Below, in pieces: positions 11,904 to 25,138 of a stretch of DNA of 64,000 bases. The position numbers and the translations under genes were made by a program. How positions within the stretch are numbered: the stretch's first letter is position 1; every line of letters starts with the position of its first letter. The DNA is from Daucus carota subsp. sativus (Eukaryota; Streptophyta; Magnoliopsida; Apiales; Apiaceae): NCBI RefSeq assembly GCF_001625215.2, contig NC_030386.2, forward strand, positions 39,125,296 to 39,189,295, written 5' to 3'. The notes below the pieces were generated by a model. That model saw nothing but the letters and a program-made list of their open reading frames with translations, was not told the origin of the DNA and made no database searches.

Positions 11904-13187
11904 GTTCTATAACCACAGTTGGATATGTTGGCTTATCCAACCAACCCATCTTTAACCGTTAAAAATAATAATCAACGGTTAAAAATACGCTATATAATAG
12001 AACGTATACGCTCGATTATAGACTCATTGTTTTTGTGTGGCATTTTGATGTTACCATGTGTGACCCTAACTGTGCGAATGCTAGTTTGTATTCTCTTTTG
12101 TCCTCACTCTTTCACAAGATAAATCAAGTATACGTGTTCTATTTTCATTTGCTACTCAACAAAATAGATGGCGATGTATGAGTACACAAGAAGAGCGACT
12201 CAACTATATTTGACGTCCTAAACGGATATTTACAGGAGGCATTTTCTATATATAAAAATATTTTTTTATTTAAAATAATGTATATTTTAGATTATTATAA
12301 AATTATGCACACAAATTATTTATGACAAGATGATAATTAATTATATTTCCATCTTACACAAAATTTATATCCCATTTTATATGTTGTTCTTTTTATTTAT
12401 TATTAGATTTATTTGTATAATGATGTAACACTTCAACTAATTAAATATTACAAAAGTACGTACTATAACACAAAAAATAGAAATCACATAATTTATAATA
12501 ATGTAAAACTTATGAAAAATAAAATAAATATTATAGCTTTAAATAATAAATTTTATTACATTTAGTAAATACTTAATACAATATCTCTAAAATAATTTAA
12601 AATCAATTGATTCATTTAATTCTTATTTTTTAAGATATTTTTTGACAGAACTCATTTTTAAGTTAATCTTATTTATATTTATGAATATTTGTTTTAGATA
12701 TTTTATTTTTTTCATATTAACAAATAAGATTTTAATTTTTATTATCTTCTTCAAACTTCTTCCAACTCCGGAAGCTTCAGTAGGTTTAATAGAGTCCTGT
12801 AAATGTGGAGTGTGAAATCCATAAGAAGTAGCAGACTAGGACGTGATAGTACATCTAAAATTAATTAAGATGTTCAAGACATTGAACATCTAAAATTGAA
12901 CATCTAAAACTGTACCTGCAGAGAGCTAAGATAATACGCTATATTATATCTCAGAGGGAACATGTGATGCAGTGTTGGTCTATCTGTACTTACTCTATAT
13001 AATATAGCGTAGGTTCAGATTTTTTTAGTCGTAGGCGAAAAACCCTAAGTACAAATTAAGATAATTATATAGCGTATACGCTATATTATATAGTGGAAGT
13101 CATTCAATCTGACCGTTGATTATCTATTTCGAGGGTTAAAAATGGGTTGGTTGGATAATATAACATATCCAACTGTGGTTGTAGAAC
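11904..13187. mobile_element. Non-autonomous DNA transposon with long imperfect TIRs
   Basis: The left end reads GTTCTATAACCACAGTTGG and the right end, reverse complemented, GTTCTACAACCACAGTTGG. The match continues imperfectly for roughly 125 bp through ATCCAACCAACCCAT and ATAATCAACGGT. The interior is AT-rich with no transposase frame. The words TATAGCGTA and GTATACGCTATA recur as subterminal repeats. Long TIRs suggest a Mutator-like origin, but no clean target duplication was found, so the superfamily is inferred. Confidence 0.75.
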
Positions 13188-14261
<1,074 letters not shown>

Positions 14262-17200
14262 TCAAGGAAGCAGCTTTGCCCCCGCTCCCTTTCGCATCGT
14301 CCAAAATACACTGTGGTACTGGTTCTGCAAGCAGAAGACAGGTTATAATTACTTCACCAGATGACTTCGAAAGAAAATCAGGTGTAAACTAAAGAAAATA
14401 AAATGTTGCAGGTTCTTGACATGAAAATCCCAACATGTGAAAAAGAAATATAAAAACCCTCTCGAAATGGATCTAGGTTCTCTGTTTGACATACTTTTTT
14501 GCCAAAAATTCATTAAATTTTTGAGATTACGCAGTAGATTTTAGTTTATAGCTTTACAGCCAAACTTCAAGCAAGCCAAAATGCACGTGAAGCATGCAAC
14601 TCCAATACAAATTGCTCAGGAAATTAAAAAAAAGAAAACTGTTCTGAAAATAACATTTGGAAAAGTATAGGGCCGAATTCCCGAAAATGAGTAATTTGAG
14701 CCCATATGTATTGTTTTTGAGGTAAATAGACACTGTTCTAAAGATCCCCGGTTAATCCTTAAAAAATATTTTACTGATTTACCGATTACACTCCAATCTG
14801 ACTAGAAATTCTTGATTTATCGAGAAAATCTCCGATAAATCCTGAATCGATAAGTCAACCGATTAGTTCCGATTCACGATTTCTACAACCATGTAAATAG
14901 GCATTAATTCCTATTATGTTGGGACTGAAACATATGTTATAAACATTTCTTTTAAATCCAACATTTCGTTTAAATCCTACTTACCCTCTTGCTACTCACC
15001 TTAGACACTGTCTAAATCCTACTTACCCTCTTGCTTAGAAAGCTCATTCCCTATATTATATGCACCAAAGGTTTTTAGCCAGTAGCCACCCTAGAATAAG
15101 ACAACTCTTAAGCCAATGCAGACTTACAGCATCTCTTGTGTGCTACCTCCACCAAAAGTCTATCAATAATTGATACTGGTAAGCTTCTCAATCGTCTTAC
15201 TAGGTTACTTTACTCTAAATAGGCGGGATACGGGTAACTTCTCTGCTGCCAACCTAATACTAGTACAATTTCCTTATTCACTATGTAACTACAAAAGCTC
15301 AATTCATCTGAAAAAAAGTATATCTGATGGTAGTTAATCTTTATATAGATTTCCACTAGTACTGTAGCAATAGTGTGAGTCACATTCCCATTTTGAACTA
15401 AATCTGCCTATGTTCTTAATGAGTTCCATTGCATTACCAGAAGTCGATATATTACATATATAGCTTGTACACAGTTGTAAATAAAACTAATAAAGACAAC
15501 AGTACACAGATGCATGGACAAGTTGAGAAGCTTACATGCATCATCGACCGAGGATTTGTAGCATATGTGGTCTGAATTGTCTGTTCTTTCTGTCGCAGAT
15601 AATTAAAAAAATGTAAAGACCTTTTCACAAATGATATGCAACAGAGTCTAGCTTGTGCAAATTGACGTTACCTCCAACTGAAATCCATAATGAAGAGCAG
15701 CTTTTTTCACGTCTTCCAAGCTAAGTTCAATTGACATAACAGTATCTCCAGCCTGCAGAACATGATATATGACCATTTGCTTATATAATAGAAGAACGTG
15801 ATATTAGAGCATATGCTTATATAATATAAACATACATCGTCTTGACTACATACATCCGCAAAGTGATAAAGCAGGGGACCCAAGTTTATCCAAACCTGTC
15901 AAGCAATTAGTTTAGATATTTGTGAACACTGTAAATATGAGTGCAGCCAACAACAATTTGTAGTACTTACAGCACCCTCTTTTAGAATTTTTGAAATCAC
16001 TTCAATATATTCAACAACGTTGCTCGCTGTATCAAGAAAGAAACAGGTTACAACTGCATCCCAGGCCCCTGCATACACAGAACAAAAGCCTTTTGAGTAG
16101 CAAAACATGGTTCATTTGTAATAATTACAAAGAGAAAAACTATGATTAGCATATCATGTGTATCTTTGGCGACTCTAAGTGGTAAATCGGGTCAAGAAGA
16201 GAAAATACAACACCAACGTCCAGAAATTAATATCTTGAATTTCCTCGTTGTATATCAAGATATAATACACCCTCAACTAGAATTATATTAACTAGATCTA
16301 GAAAAAAAGAGATAAAGAACTACATGATAGATGAGAGAGATTTAGAGAAACTGTGAAGGGGAACCCCCATGGGTGATCTCACATTTTTTGTATAATCCGA
16401 TTAGATAGGCCCACACAACATACACAATACTGTATCTGAAGTACATTATACTCTGGTCCCAACTCTGAAGGGTGTAACATAAACCTTCCTACAATTATTT
16501 TTTGAATTTTCTTCCTTATTATACCTTTTTTAGACTCGTGTACTTCTCTGTGAAACCTGAAAACTCTCCTTTTGAAATTACACCATAAAAAGCCTCGTAT
16601 CAAAAATTACCAAAAAAATGATATAATGGACATTGTGTCTTAGGTTGGCCATAGCTACTTCCCTGTGAAACCCGAAATCTCTCCTTCTGATATTTAGCAT
16701 AAGAAGCCTTGTCTCAAAAATTACAAGAAAAATGATCCAATGGATGTTGTGTTTTAGGTTGGTCATAGCTTCGCCAAAGTGGTTTTTTAAGTTATACATA
16801 GGACTTCATAGGTTTTGCGCTCTGAACAATTCTTTAAACTCCAACTTCATGGGACTATGTTGTATGGGTTAAAAATTGCACAAGGATATAAGCACTAATC
16901 TATCTAAGCAATCAGTTATAATGATTCTGGTGTCTAGGCTCTACACAGACTGAATATTAAAGATATAACTAAAACAGTGTATCTTAGCTGCATCAGTTTC
17001 AAAAACCTACCCAGTTGGCTTGGATCACTGTAAACTTCGACAAAATCACCTCCACACATGGAAAAACCTTCAGTTATTCCTGCGCTGTTTTAAAAGATTA
17101 GTAGAATGACATCTAGAACAATAAGGCGCTCCAGCAGCAATTGTAGTTGTAATAAGTTTTAAAAATCACTTTGATTGGTTTATAGGTATTCATCTGAAGA

Positions 17201-20200
17201 CAACCTAAGCCAAAAACATTATTGATAGCAACATAAATAGTAAGTGCATACCTGGCTGGGTGAATATCTGGTATCGAAACAGGCCGAAGCTGGTCACTGT
17301 CAGAAAGTGAGTTGCAGTTGCTATGAATCCAAGGATAGATAGTCCATTCATTAGCCCTTTCAGTTCTAAATAAATAATTAAAATTAAAAATGTTAGAATG
17401 ATCAACTTTACTGTGGAAGAGACAAGGAACAGATCAAATTGATAAAGAACTTGCATGATAATCTTACTGGTTAAGAATAAAACTTGAGCAGATCATCATA
17501 TAGTATGAAAATTCATTTCCTTGGCTTGCAAAACCTTGGTGATTAGATTGATATGTCAGATAACTTCTAAATGGACAATACAACCTCACAATATATGTGT
17601 CTGTATCAGAAACATACCAAGACGGGAAATTTCCAAAGCCAGTCTACCAAGTCCAGCACCAGGAACTAAACATGCAGGAGGGCTAATAATTTTTTTTTTT
17701 GAGAATTTAGTTCTTAAATAACAAACATAAAACATCAAGGAGATTGTATTGAAAAGGTATGAGAGGTCCACTAGCACTGTGATAACGACATGCTTGTAGC
17801 AGCACTTGCAGACCTAACTTAAAGGCAACAAGGTAAAGTGATACCTCCTTTTACTACGGTTAGGAAATTGTAATTTAAGCTCTTCAAGAATAGGCTTATA
17901 GCACTGGTCACGTTCTTGTTGTCCCTGCATTCAATCAGCAGTCAATAAACATCATGAACTTATTCTTTACCTTTTAATAATCTTTTAATGGGCTTGTTTT
18001 GTATTGGGGGTTTAATTTAACCATTAGCAATAAAAACCTTGAAATTCAAGATAGAATAATCGAAACAGCAAGAACTAATGAATACCTCTGCAGCCCAATC
18101 TCTTACAATATTTCTTATAACAAATTGAACCTGACAAAAATATTAACACAGGTGATGGAAATAAGAAACCAGATAAATTTGACAACAATAGAAAGATGAA
18201 TCAAATCAAAGGGATAGTAACGGGAAAAATCCATCTCAATCACTTTGACTTCACCCTTACAGATTATGAGAGTAACTATTGTGATAAACATTTATTTTCA
18301 CAAGAAACATAAAATATCCTTGAACTTCGAAGTTGAGTGCAAAACGATTCCCCAACTTTACAAGAACATACCTTGTCCACATCAGCTAGAGGAACATGCA
18401 ACTGGAATGATGGATCCAACCAATCAGGAGATGAAGACACCTAAAATTATACAAGAATTAATGCAATAGTTTCAGAAACCAGCATATGGACAATCAATAA
18501 CCAGAAAAATAGTTTAACTTCTCTTTTGAAACATTTCATCAGTGAATCCCAACTTTAAAGTAAGAACATTTTGGTGAACGACCGCATCAAACATCTGTAG
18601 ATTATAATTTAAGCACCCACACCCACAATTATTTAATTAAAAGTGTTCACTACTCGATCAATCTAGGCTGAACACATCAACAAAACATGTTTCAAGTAAA
18701 AAAAATAATCATAAGAACCCAATTTCGATTATGCAACTGCTGTTCCCACCCACACAGATACCAAATTCTGTTGGTCATCAGTGTCAATTTAATGTTGCAG
18801 ACAGTTTGCCATGGTAAAGGCAGAACAGACACCAAAACAGAGGAGATTCATTCACACCTAGCTGCCACCCAATGCAAATATTGATTTTCTGGGTAAGTGA
18901 GGATGGTTGGTGCGAAATTCCACAGAAAGATGTTATTAAAAAAAAAAAAAAAGTTTACCATGCCAACCTATGTAGAGAAGCAGATGGCCTAGAGGAAAAA
19001 ACCAAAGACGAAGAAATGGCAAATCACTGAAGAAGCTGGTGATGTTAATCCTGATGAACATAATTTTCAGGAAGGCGGTTGAGTATGAAAACAATATCTT
19101 TAAGTTAATAATAAGAAGCCTTCCATTTTTAAAATTAACAAACTGCCCACATTTCAATTTTATTTTTGTGCCGTAGCTGAGCAGATCATTAAGTAAAAAC
19201 TTTGCAATTAAAAGCAATTCTGGCAAATTAGTTTCTAGCATGTAATGCCAATGAACTGCAAAAAATAACTGTGTAACTATTTTTGGAATATTGCATCCAT
19301 AGAAAATCAAGACCACTTGTACAACTACAGGACATAAAACTGTTTATACCTAAGTAATAAGAAACAAACCGAATGAACTACCCTCGGAATAGAGAACCGA
19401 CAGGAAAAAGATCTTTATCACCCATGAAAAAAATACAAATAGCCTGGCCATATATTATTTACCTTTTTTTTCAAATAAAGTTATTGAACTAGACTGCTAC
19501 CACCATAAGGCAATGGGGTCGAGGTAGGTTACCACCCAAAATCAGTCCTCAAGAACTGGGAGAAGTTCCAAGTCGTCATTTCTTAAATTATTCTAGTTTA
19601 TTGATTATTGATTTACTCAAGGACTAGATCATTAATTTTTATATATTTATTATTTTTTTGGGGGGCAATCACACTTATTTTTGGAGTCTGCATTAGAATA
19701 TGAAGTTTCCTGAATCTTAACACTGTTGCTACCAGCTTTATCTGCTTTGGTAACACCCTCCACTACATGATGACTCTCAGTGGTAGACCTAAAATAAAGC
19801 CCAGGTTTCTTATCCTGCTACATATGATGGCCAAATATATAACAAAAGCAATTACCTTAGGGGATCTGGATACTCCGCTCCCCTCATCTCCGCTGATAGC
19901 CTCATCGCATCCTGATGCAGACCCCCAAGAAGAATTTTCGGTTTCACTGGTATTCTGGGAATCTTGTTCACCAATGTCAAGGTCTTTGCTCAAATCTATT
20001 GGAGGTTGAAATGCCTGCCAAACAATAAACTTAAACCCTATAATGGCTTGATAAACGACTCAATGAAATTATGCCACGAACTACTCAACTGAATTATTCA
20101 TCAGGTTCAGGACAGGTACGGAAGGAATATACATCTTCAGACAATCAATATCATCGAGTGAGTCTTGTGGCGTAAGTGACAAGCATACAAAGAAGTAAAC

Positions 20201-23200
20201 GGATAAATGATATATGATGGAGATCACAATATACTACCAAGTTATAGTAATCAAAACAAAAGGGACTAAAAGTATTACCTTTAGCATTTCGTATATAAAA
20301 TAAGAATTCTTAGCTATACACCTGCATGTGGAAAAACGCCAACGTCAGTGTCAAGTCTACCTATTCTGTACAAAACCACACCACAATACATATTTACAAA
20401 CAATATTTTGTTGGTACATTTGTAGTACCAGAACCTAGTCAATCTACTGATACTAATTACCAAAATCAATGTCTACAAATGTTTTTATCTATGTTATATC
20501 TGCATTTTATTTTTATTTTTTAATTTATTGTTGTATTTTACATTAAGTATAATAACTGTGTGTGTGCATATAAAATTTATAAATATTTGCAGTCTTTTAA
20601 GAATGACTCATCATCTCACGAGTTGTCAGACGACTTTTCTACATGTCATCGTGACAGTAAATTGGCAACTTGGCATTATGAAAAATATGCAAGACATGCG
20701 TAACAGTGCCGCACAGTCTAAGAAATTTCCCAAATGTTTTATTCACACAATCTTTATATTGGATGTGGGCAGAACTTCTATAATAAACTTGATCATTACA
20801 TAGTTCTAAGTACATAATAGATTTAAGCGCCAAAATGCTATCTACTGTATGCTATCTAAACTATTGGAGTAGAACACATAGAATCCTCAAAAATGCTTAT
20901 AATTCGATTTGTATTTAACATTTTCAGGTGTCATATACTTCTTTTTAAAATATGGATCAACTTTTTTTCCCTTGGATCATGTCTCGTGTTGGCAATGAGT
21001 CCATGAACCAGATATACCCGCACATTGTCAGAGTGACACAAAATTCATGACAAATTTTCAAGCTTGAATAGCTTGATTCTAAAATAAGCGAAAACTTACA
21101 CCAAACAAACAAGAACCTACCAGAGGACCAGAAATACCTAACAATAAATAGATATCATCATAACCATTGAAGTGTTTGGCTGATAAACATAAAATAAGAA
21201 AATGCAATTCAACTCTACTACCATGAAGCTATAAAGATTAAACATTGCATGCTCTCAATATTCATAATGCAAGAAAATATTCAAAAAGAAAAAAGTACCT
21301 TCTTAGACTTCGATATTTTAAAGGAAGGTGGGACAGGAGAGCCTACAAAAGCATCAAAGGGTCAGGGAGAGAAGTGGTCAAAGCAAATGTGCATTAAAAA
21401 TTTGCTCGACAATCACTCTAATTTTACCCAAACTTTAAAGAGTGAAATATGTTTATACACGGTGTGCAAATATTTCAGATATGTTGTTAAAGCAATTACA
21501 TACAATATCAATTGTTCACATAAGTAATCTGTCAAGTGGCAAATCTGGATACTGTTAGGAGTTGTCCCACATCAGTTGTGAGAGGGGCATATAAACAGTC
21601 AGAACTGTATGAGGCCTTTTAGGAGATGCCCAAAAACAAACACGTGCCGGCTCGGCCCAAAGTGGACAATATCATATTATTGTGGACGTCTTGTATGGGT
21701 GGGCCTAAGGGGAGCTGGATCGCACACCAGGAGGTAGTATTCGACAGGCGTCGAGCCCGATGTGTGAATGAGGCTTTATGGGAGATGTCCCAGATGTGTG
21801 AAGGGAGACTGGCAATAGGGCAGAAAGCTAGAATATAAGAAGTCTGAACAAGTCCACAAGTCCAATAGTATGAAGGCCTTTTGGGAGATGCCCCCGATGT
21901 GTGAAGAGGGACCTACATCGATTGTGGGAAGGACAAAAAGCTATAATATAAGCAGTCATAACAACTCCAATAGTATGAGATTTTTTGAGAGATGCCTAGG
22001 AGGACCCACATCCAATAGTATGAGGCAGAGCGAGGCGGTTGTGGGAAGGGTAGAAAGGTAGAATATAAGACATTCGATATTCACCAGCTAAATAAATTCA
22101 ACCTTTTTTTTTCAAGAAATAAATTCAATCTTTAGTCATTAACATACAAACTAACACTAGCATGTATAATGCAAACTAATATTTTGTTTATATATATAAT
22201 TAAGTATAGAAAGGCTTTACAATATGAAAAATGGGATAGTAAATACATGAACTAGTGCTTCAAAGAAAACATAAAACATGCAAAAAGACCAAGCAAGTTT
22301 TTAGTAAGATGCATGTACAGATATAGCATTGGGAGAACGTTACAAGAAAGATTATTTACCTTATGGGATGGTTCAAGCCTTCTAAAAGATCTTTCATACC
22401 TTTTAACGCCCTCATCTGCAGCCTTTCGATAACTATATTTGTTATGCAATAGAATAAAATAAAGATTAGAAGCGATTATAAGTACCACCGGGCAATCTAT
22501 TTTAGTAAGGATGTTAAAATAGAACAAGCCTAGTCTAACAGCAACAAGTACAAGCTCCAAAATAGACAGTCAAAATGTAATTTGGATATTATGAAGTCTA
22601 AAATAAATTTGTATTTTAATCGAATTGATACTTTGTCAAATTCCTTGTAATGTACGTACTGTTGTGTTAGATAGTTCAAGTAATTCTATTGTATACAGCT
22701 AAAATGACAATTGAAACATTGACACACGCAAATAAATTAGTAGAGCTAATATAGAATGGCAAGAGAATATTTTACAGAAAAAAAAATACAGGGTAAATGA
22801 AAAGCATCGAATATAATTAACACACACCATCAATACAGGCTTGATAATTATGATAACAACACCATAAAACACAAGTACTCCCTCTGCTCTATTTTATAAG
22901 ACGTTTGAATTTTTCTATGCATCTCTACGAGTCTTGTCTCGATAGTGAAAATTACTAGTTTTAAATTTATTTTTTGGATAAAAGTTTAATATGTATGTTT
23001 TATTCAGAAAAATGAAAATTTAAAAATATCATAATTAACTATCAAGTCAAGACTCATGGAAAATACACAAGAAAAAAGTCAAACGATCTATAAAATGGAC
23101 CAAAGCCCGGAGGGAGTACATATATATTTGATGTCACGAAGACATAAACCCATAGTTGTCAAAACCAAACCAAAGGGAAAAATAGTTCCAAAAAAAAAAA

Positions 23201-23794
23201 AAACGAGACTTTGGCATGGCAACACATATATCCTTTAACTAACCCTTGATATTATAATGAGACTATCAATCTAGTTAAGTTAAATGATTATGACTTGCTC
23301 TGTACAACACCAATGCAGGCAAGAGCAGCATATAGATGCGGTAACAATAAAATCTGTAAGGTAAATTATTCCGAATCTAACAGTATAAAACCCCCGTAAG
23401 GTAAATTATTCCGATTCTAATAGTATAACCGAATTACACAAAATTGATTCCATATGCAAGCAATAGCAATTCCGCAACACATTCAACTAAGCAAATTAAT
23501 CATTTATATCATCAAATCATACAATTATTTATTCGACGCATCAACATTCTTCGACGACTAATTTCACAACATACGAAAAACCCTAGAGGGCTTAAACACT
23601 AAGTTGATCTTCTTTGATAATTAAACCATGTTCATAAAGATAAATTGACACAGTCACACAGGTATATAGATATATATAGTGCAGTGTTGAGAAAGATACT
23701 TGAGATAGGTGCTGATGATCTGGCGGAGAGATTTGACTTCGAGAGCTTCTTCTTGCTTTCTCCGGAGCTCTGCTTCTTCATCACTTTTAGACAT
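14262..23794 (-). CDS. Carnosine N-methyltransferase (N2227) family protein
   Basis: Seventeen minus-strand exons join in frame to 421 codons: 23700-23794, 22360-22432, 21299-21342, 20279-20321, 19856-20014, 18372-18440, 18086-18130, 17845-17924, 17618-17682, 17468-17534, 17252-17365, 17011-17084, 15971-16068, 15854-15895, 15672-15752, 15536-15589 and 14262-14324. All junctions are GT-AG. The family (human CARNMT1, about 409 aa) uses S-adenosylmethionine to methylate carnosine-like His dipeptides; the plant substrate is unknown. Visible motifs are YERSFRRL (N-terminal helix), the SAM-site motif PGAGLGRLALE at about residues 210-220, SQGNEFSYYMM, EWTIYPWIHSNCNS, FSMCGGDFVEVY, WDAVVTCFFLDTA, and VWINLGPLLYHF near the C-terminus. 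The acidic Ser/Glu stretch in exon 5 is variable in plants. The start is the first ATG (MSKSDEEAELRRK). The gene appears intact. Introns hold a tandem duplication, a Stowaway MITE and retroelement debris. Confidence 0.92.
16541..16770. repeat. 115-bp tandem duplication in methyltransferase intron 12
   Basis: TACTTCTCTGTGAAACC at 16541 recurs as TACTTCCCTGTGAAACC at 16656. The two diverged units continue through AAAATTACAAGAAAAATGAT to GGTTGGYCATAGCT. The duplication lies between exons 12 and 13 and does not affect coding. Confidence 0.82.
21543..22075. repeat. Retroelement-like repeat cluster in methyltransferase intron 2
   Basis: The segment opens GTCCCACATCAGTTGTGAGAG and holds about four diverged copies of a module containing AGTATGAGGCC, TTTTGGGAGATGCCC and ATGTGTGAAG-GGGAC, followed by AGCTAGAATATAAGAAGTC. 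Such modules are typical of LTR or TRIM debris near plant genes. GC content is higher than in the surrounding intron. No ends or target duplication could be fixed. Confidence 0.55.
22878..23116. mobile_element. Stowaway MITE in methyltransferase intron 1
   Basis: The 239-bp element begins CTCCCTCTGCTCTATTTTAT and ends with the inverted match ATAAAATGGACCAAAGCCCGGAGGGAG, allowing mismatches. TA target duplications flank it (22876-22877 and 23117-23118). The ends CTCCCTCYG and the TA site are diagnostic of Tc1/mariner-derived Stowaway elements. Confidence 0.9.
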
Positions 23795-24843
23795 CTTTCA
23801 ATTTTTTTGGGGGGTTTCAAAATGCCTCAAATGGTACAAAATATATAATAAGAATATCGGGTTTTTAGCACGCACAAATGTTTATACAAAATACGATAAT
23901 CGTGAGGTCGGTTTTAGAACTATCTAGAGTATTGACATCTTTAGCACGGAATGACGTTTATACAAAATGCGCATGAGCATACATTTAAATTTGACATTAA
24001 TATCCATAACTCTTTATCAGAATTTATATGACATTAAAGTTAACTAGAATTGGTTAACGAAATTACTACATGCTAGTGTGATGGAAGGATAAACACAAAA
24101 ATGTAATAGGATACTTGAAGCCATTTCAAATCTGTTCGACGTGTAAGTGCTACGAAAGAATAAACCAATGGCCGTGTTTGGAAGTTAGAGGTTTGGGGTA
24201 AAATTAGAGGTTCGGGGTGTTTCAGAGGTTTGGCCATTTCAATCCGCTGAGGTTTGGGCTCAAAAAGCTACTTTGAGGAGCTTATTGGGTTAGAGGTTTT
24301 AGTATTTGTCATAAAAAACTAATCCAACAACTATTTACCAACCAGTTTTACAAGAAACCGCTAATTCAATCCACTAGCCAAAAAAATTCAATCCACGAAC
24401 AGATAGTCGCTAACCCCTAATCCCCAAACAGGGTAATGGGCTTTTGCATGAACATGTCACAAAAGAGGGATCGATATCTCTTAAAATCATAGCGATAACT
24501 CAATAGATGGTAATTTCATACACAAAATTTCAAACTTCCTTGATCTTGTAGAGACAACTTAATATACAATAGTTCATTATGTGTCACTTGTTAGAATCTA
24601 AGCTATCCCCAGCATCTATCAGCACTGACGATCCCTGAAAACTCATCAAGTTAGTAAACTATAATTAGAAGAGCTAGAGCAAAATAAATGCGGGTGGACA
24701 GCAGTGTCCGCGTAAATTATGTGCGGAAGGCCCAATATCCGCGGAAAACAAAGCGCGAAATACGGGAAAAAAATTCTTTTATCTCAGCCGTCGGATCATC
24801 GATCCAACGGCTGGGAAACAATGTGTTGGTTAAACGTTTGCAC
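23795..24843. other. Intergenic region with promoter side of the methyltransferase gene
   Basis: No coding frame is supported. It holds the upstream side of the minus-strand methyltransferase gene, one MITE (24170-24438) and a short palindrome at 24785-24813 (CAGCCGTCGGATC and GATCCAACGGCTG around ATC). The AGCCGTTGGATC word is common in plant transposon ends. Confidence 0.5.
24170..24438. mobile_element. Small TIR element (MITE)
   Basis: The left end GGCCGTGTTTGGAAGTTAGAGG is matched by the right end which, reversed, reads TACCCTGTTTGGGGATTAGGG. The interior shows further inverted matches between CTTATTGGGTTAG and CTAATTCAATCC. About 270 bp. No clear target duplication was found, so hAT or PIF/Harbinger cannot be separated. 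Confidence 0.6.
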
Positions 24844-25099
24844 TAGTAAAACACTTTTTTCTAATAAAACAGTAATAAGCCCACTTAAGAATTCCACTTG
24901 AGAAATAAAATACCAACAAAAGATGGACTCAAATCCTTTCACTTCCGATTCAGAATTCAGAAACTAAAGACTGAACAAAACAAAGGGATACATAGGAAAA
25001 CACTGTCTTCACATGAGTTTTAAAAGGAAAATTTAAGCAAAGTTAACATGGTGGCTTATAACAAGAGAACTGCTAGGGCAGAGTTGCAGATAACACAGC

Positions 25100-25136
25100 T
25101 TTAAGCTTAAGCTTTAAGCTTAAGCTTTAAGCTTTG
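25100..25136. repeat. 13-bp short tandem repeat just 3' of F-box/LRR stop (copy 1)
   Basis: The unit GCTTTAAGCTTAA recurs immediately downstream (minus sense) of the stop codon. Copy 2 (38707-38727) has one 13-bp unit fewer. The tract is self-complementary. Confidence 0.85.
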
Positions 25137-25138
25137 TT

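Noticed and set aside
11904..13187. Helitron
   Set aside because: It has long terminal inverted repeats and no TC/CTAG ends or 3' hairpin.
18936..19316. 126-codon minus-strand ORF in the methyltransferase intron between exons 5 and 6
   Set aside because: The exon chain joins in frame without it, it has no family motif, and its end is a poly-A/T run.
21543..22075. Cassandra TRIM with embedded 5S rRNA
   Set aside because: The repeat starts like retroelement LTR debris, but no 5S internal promoter boxes were seen.
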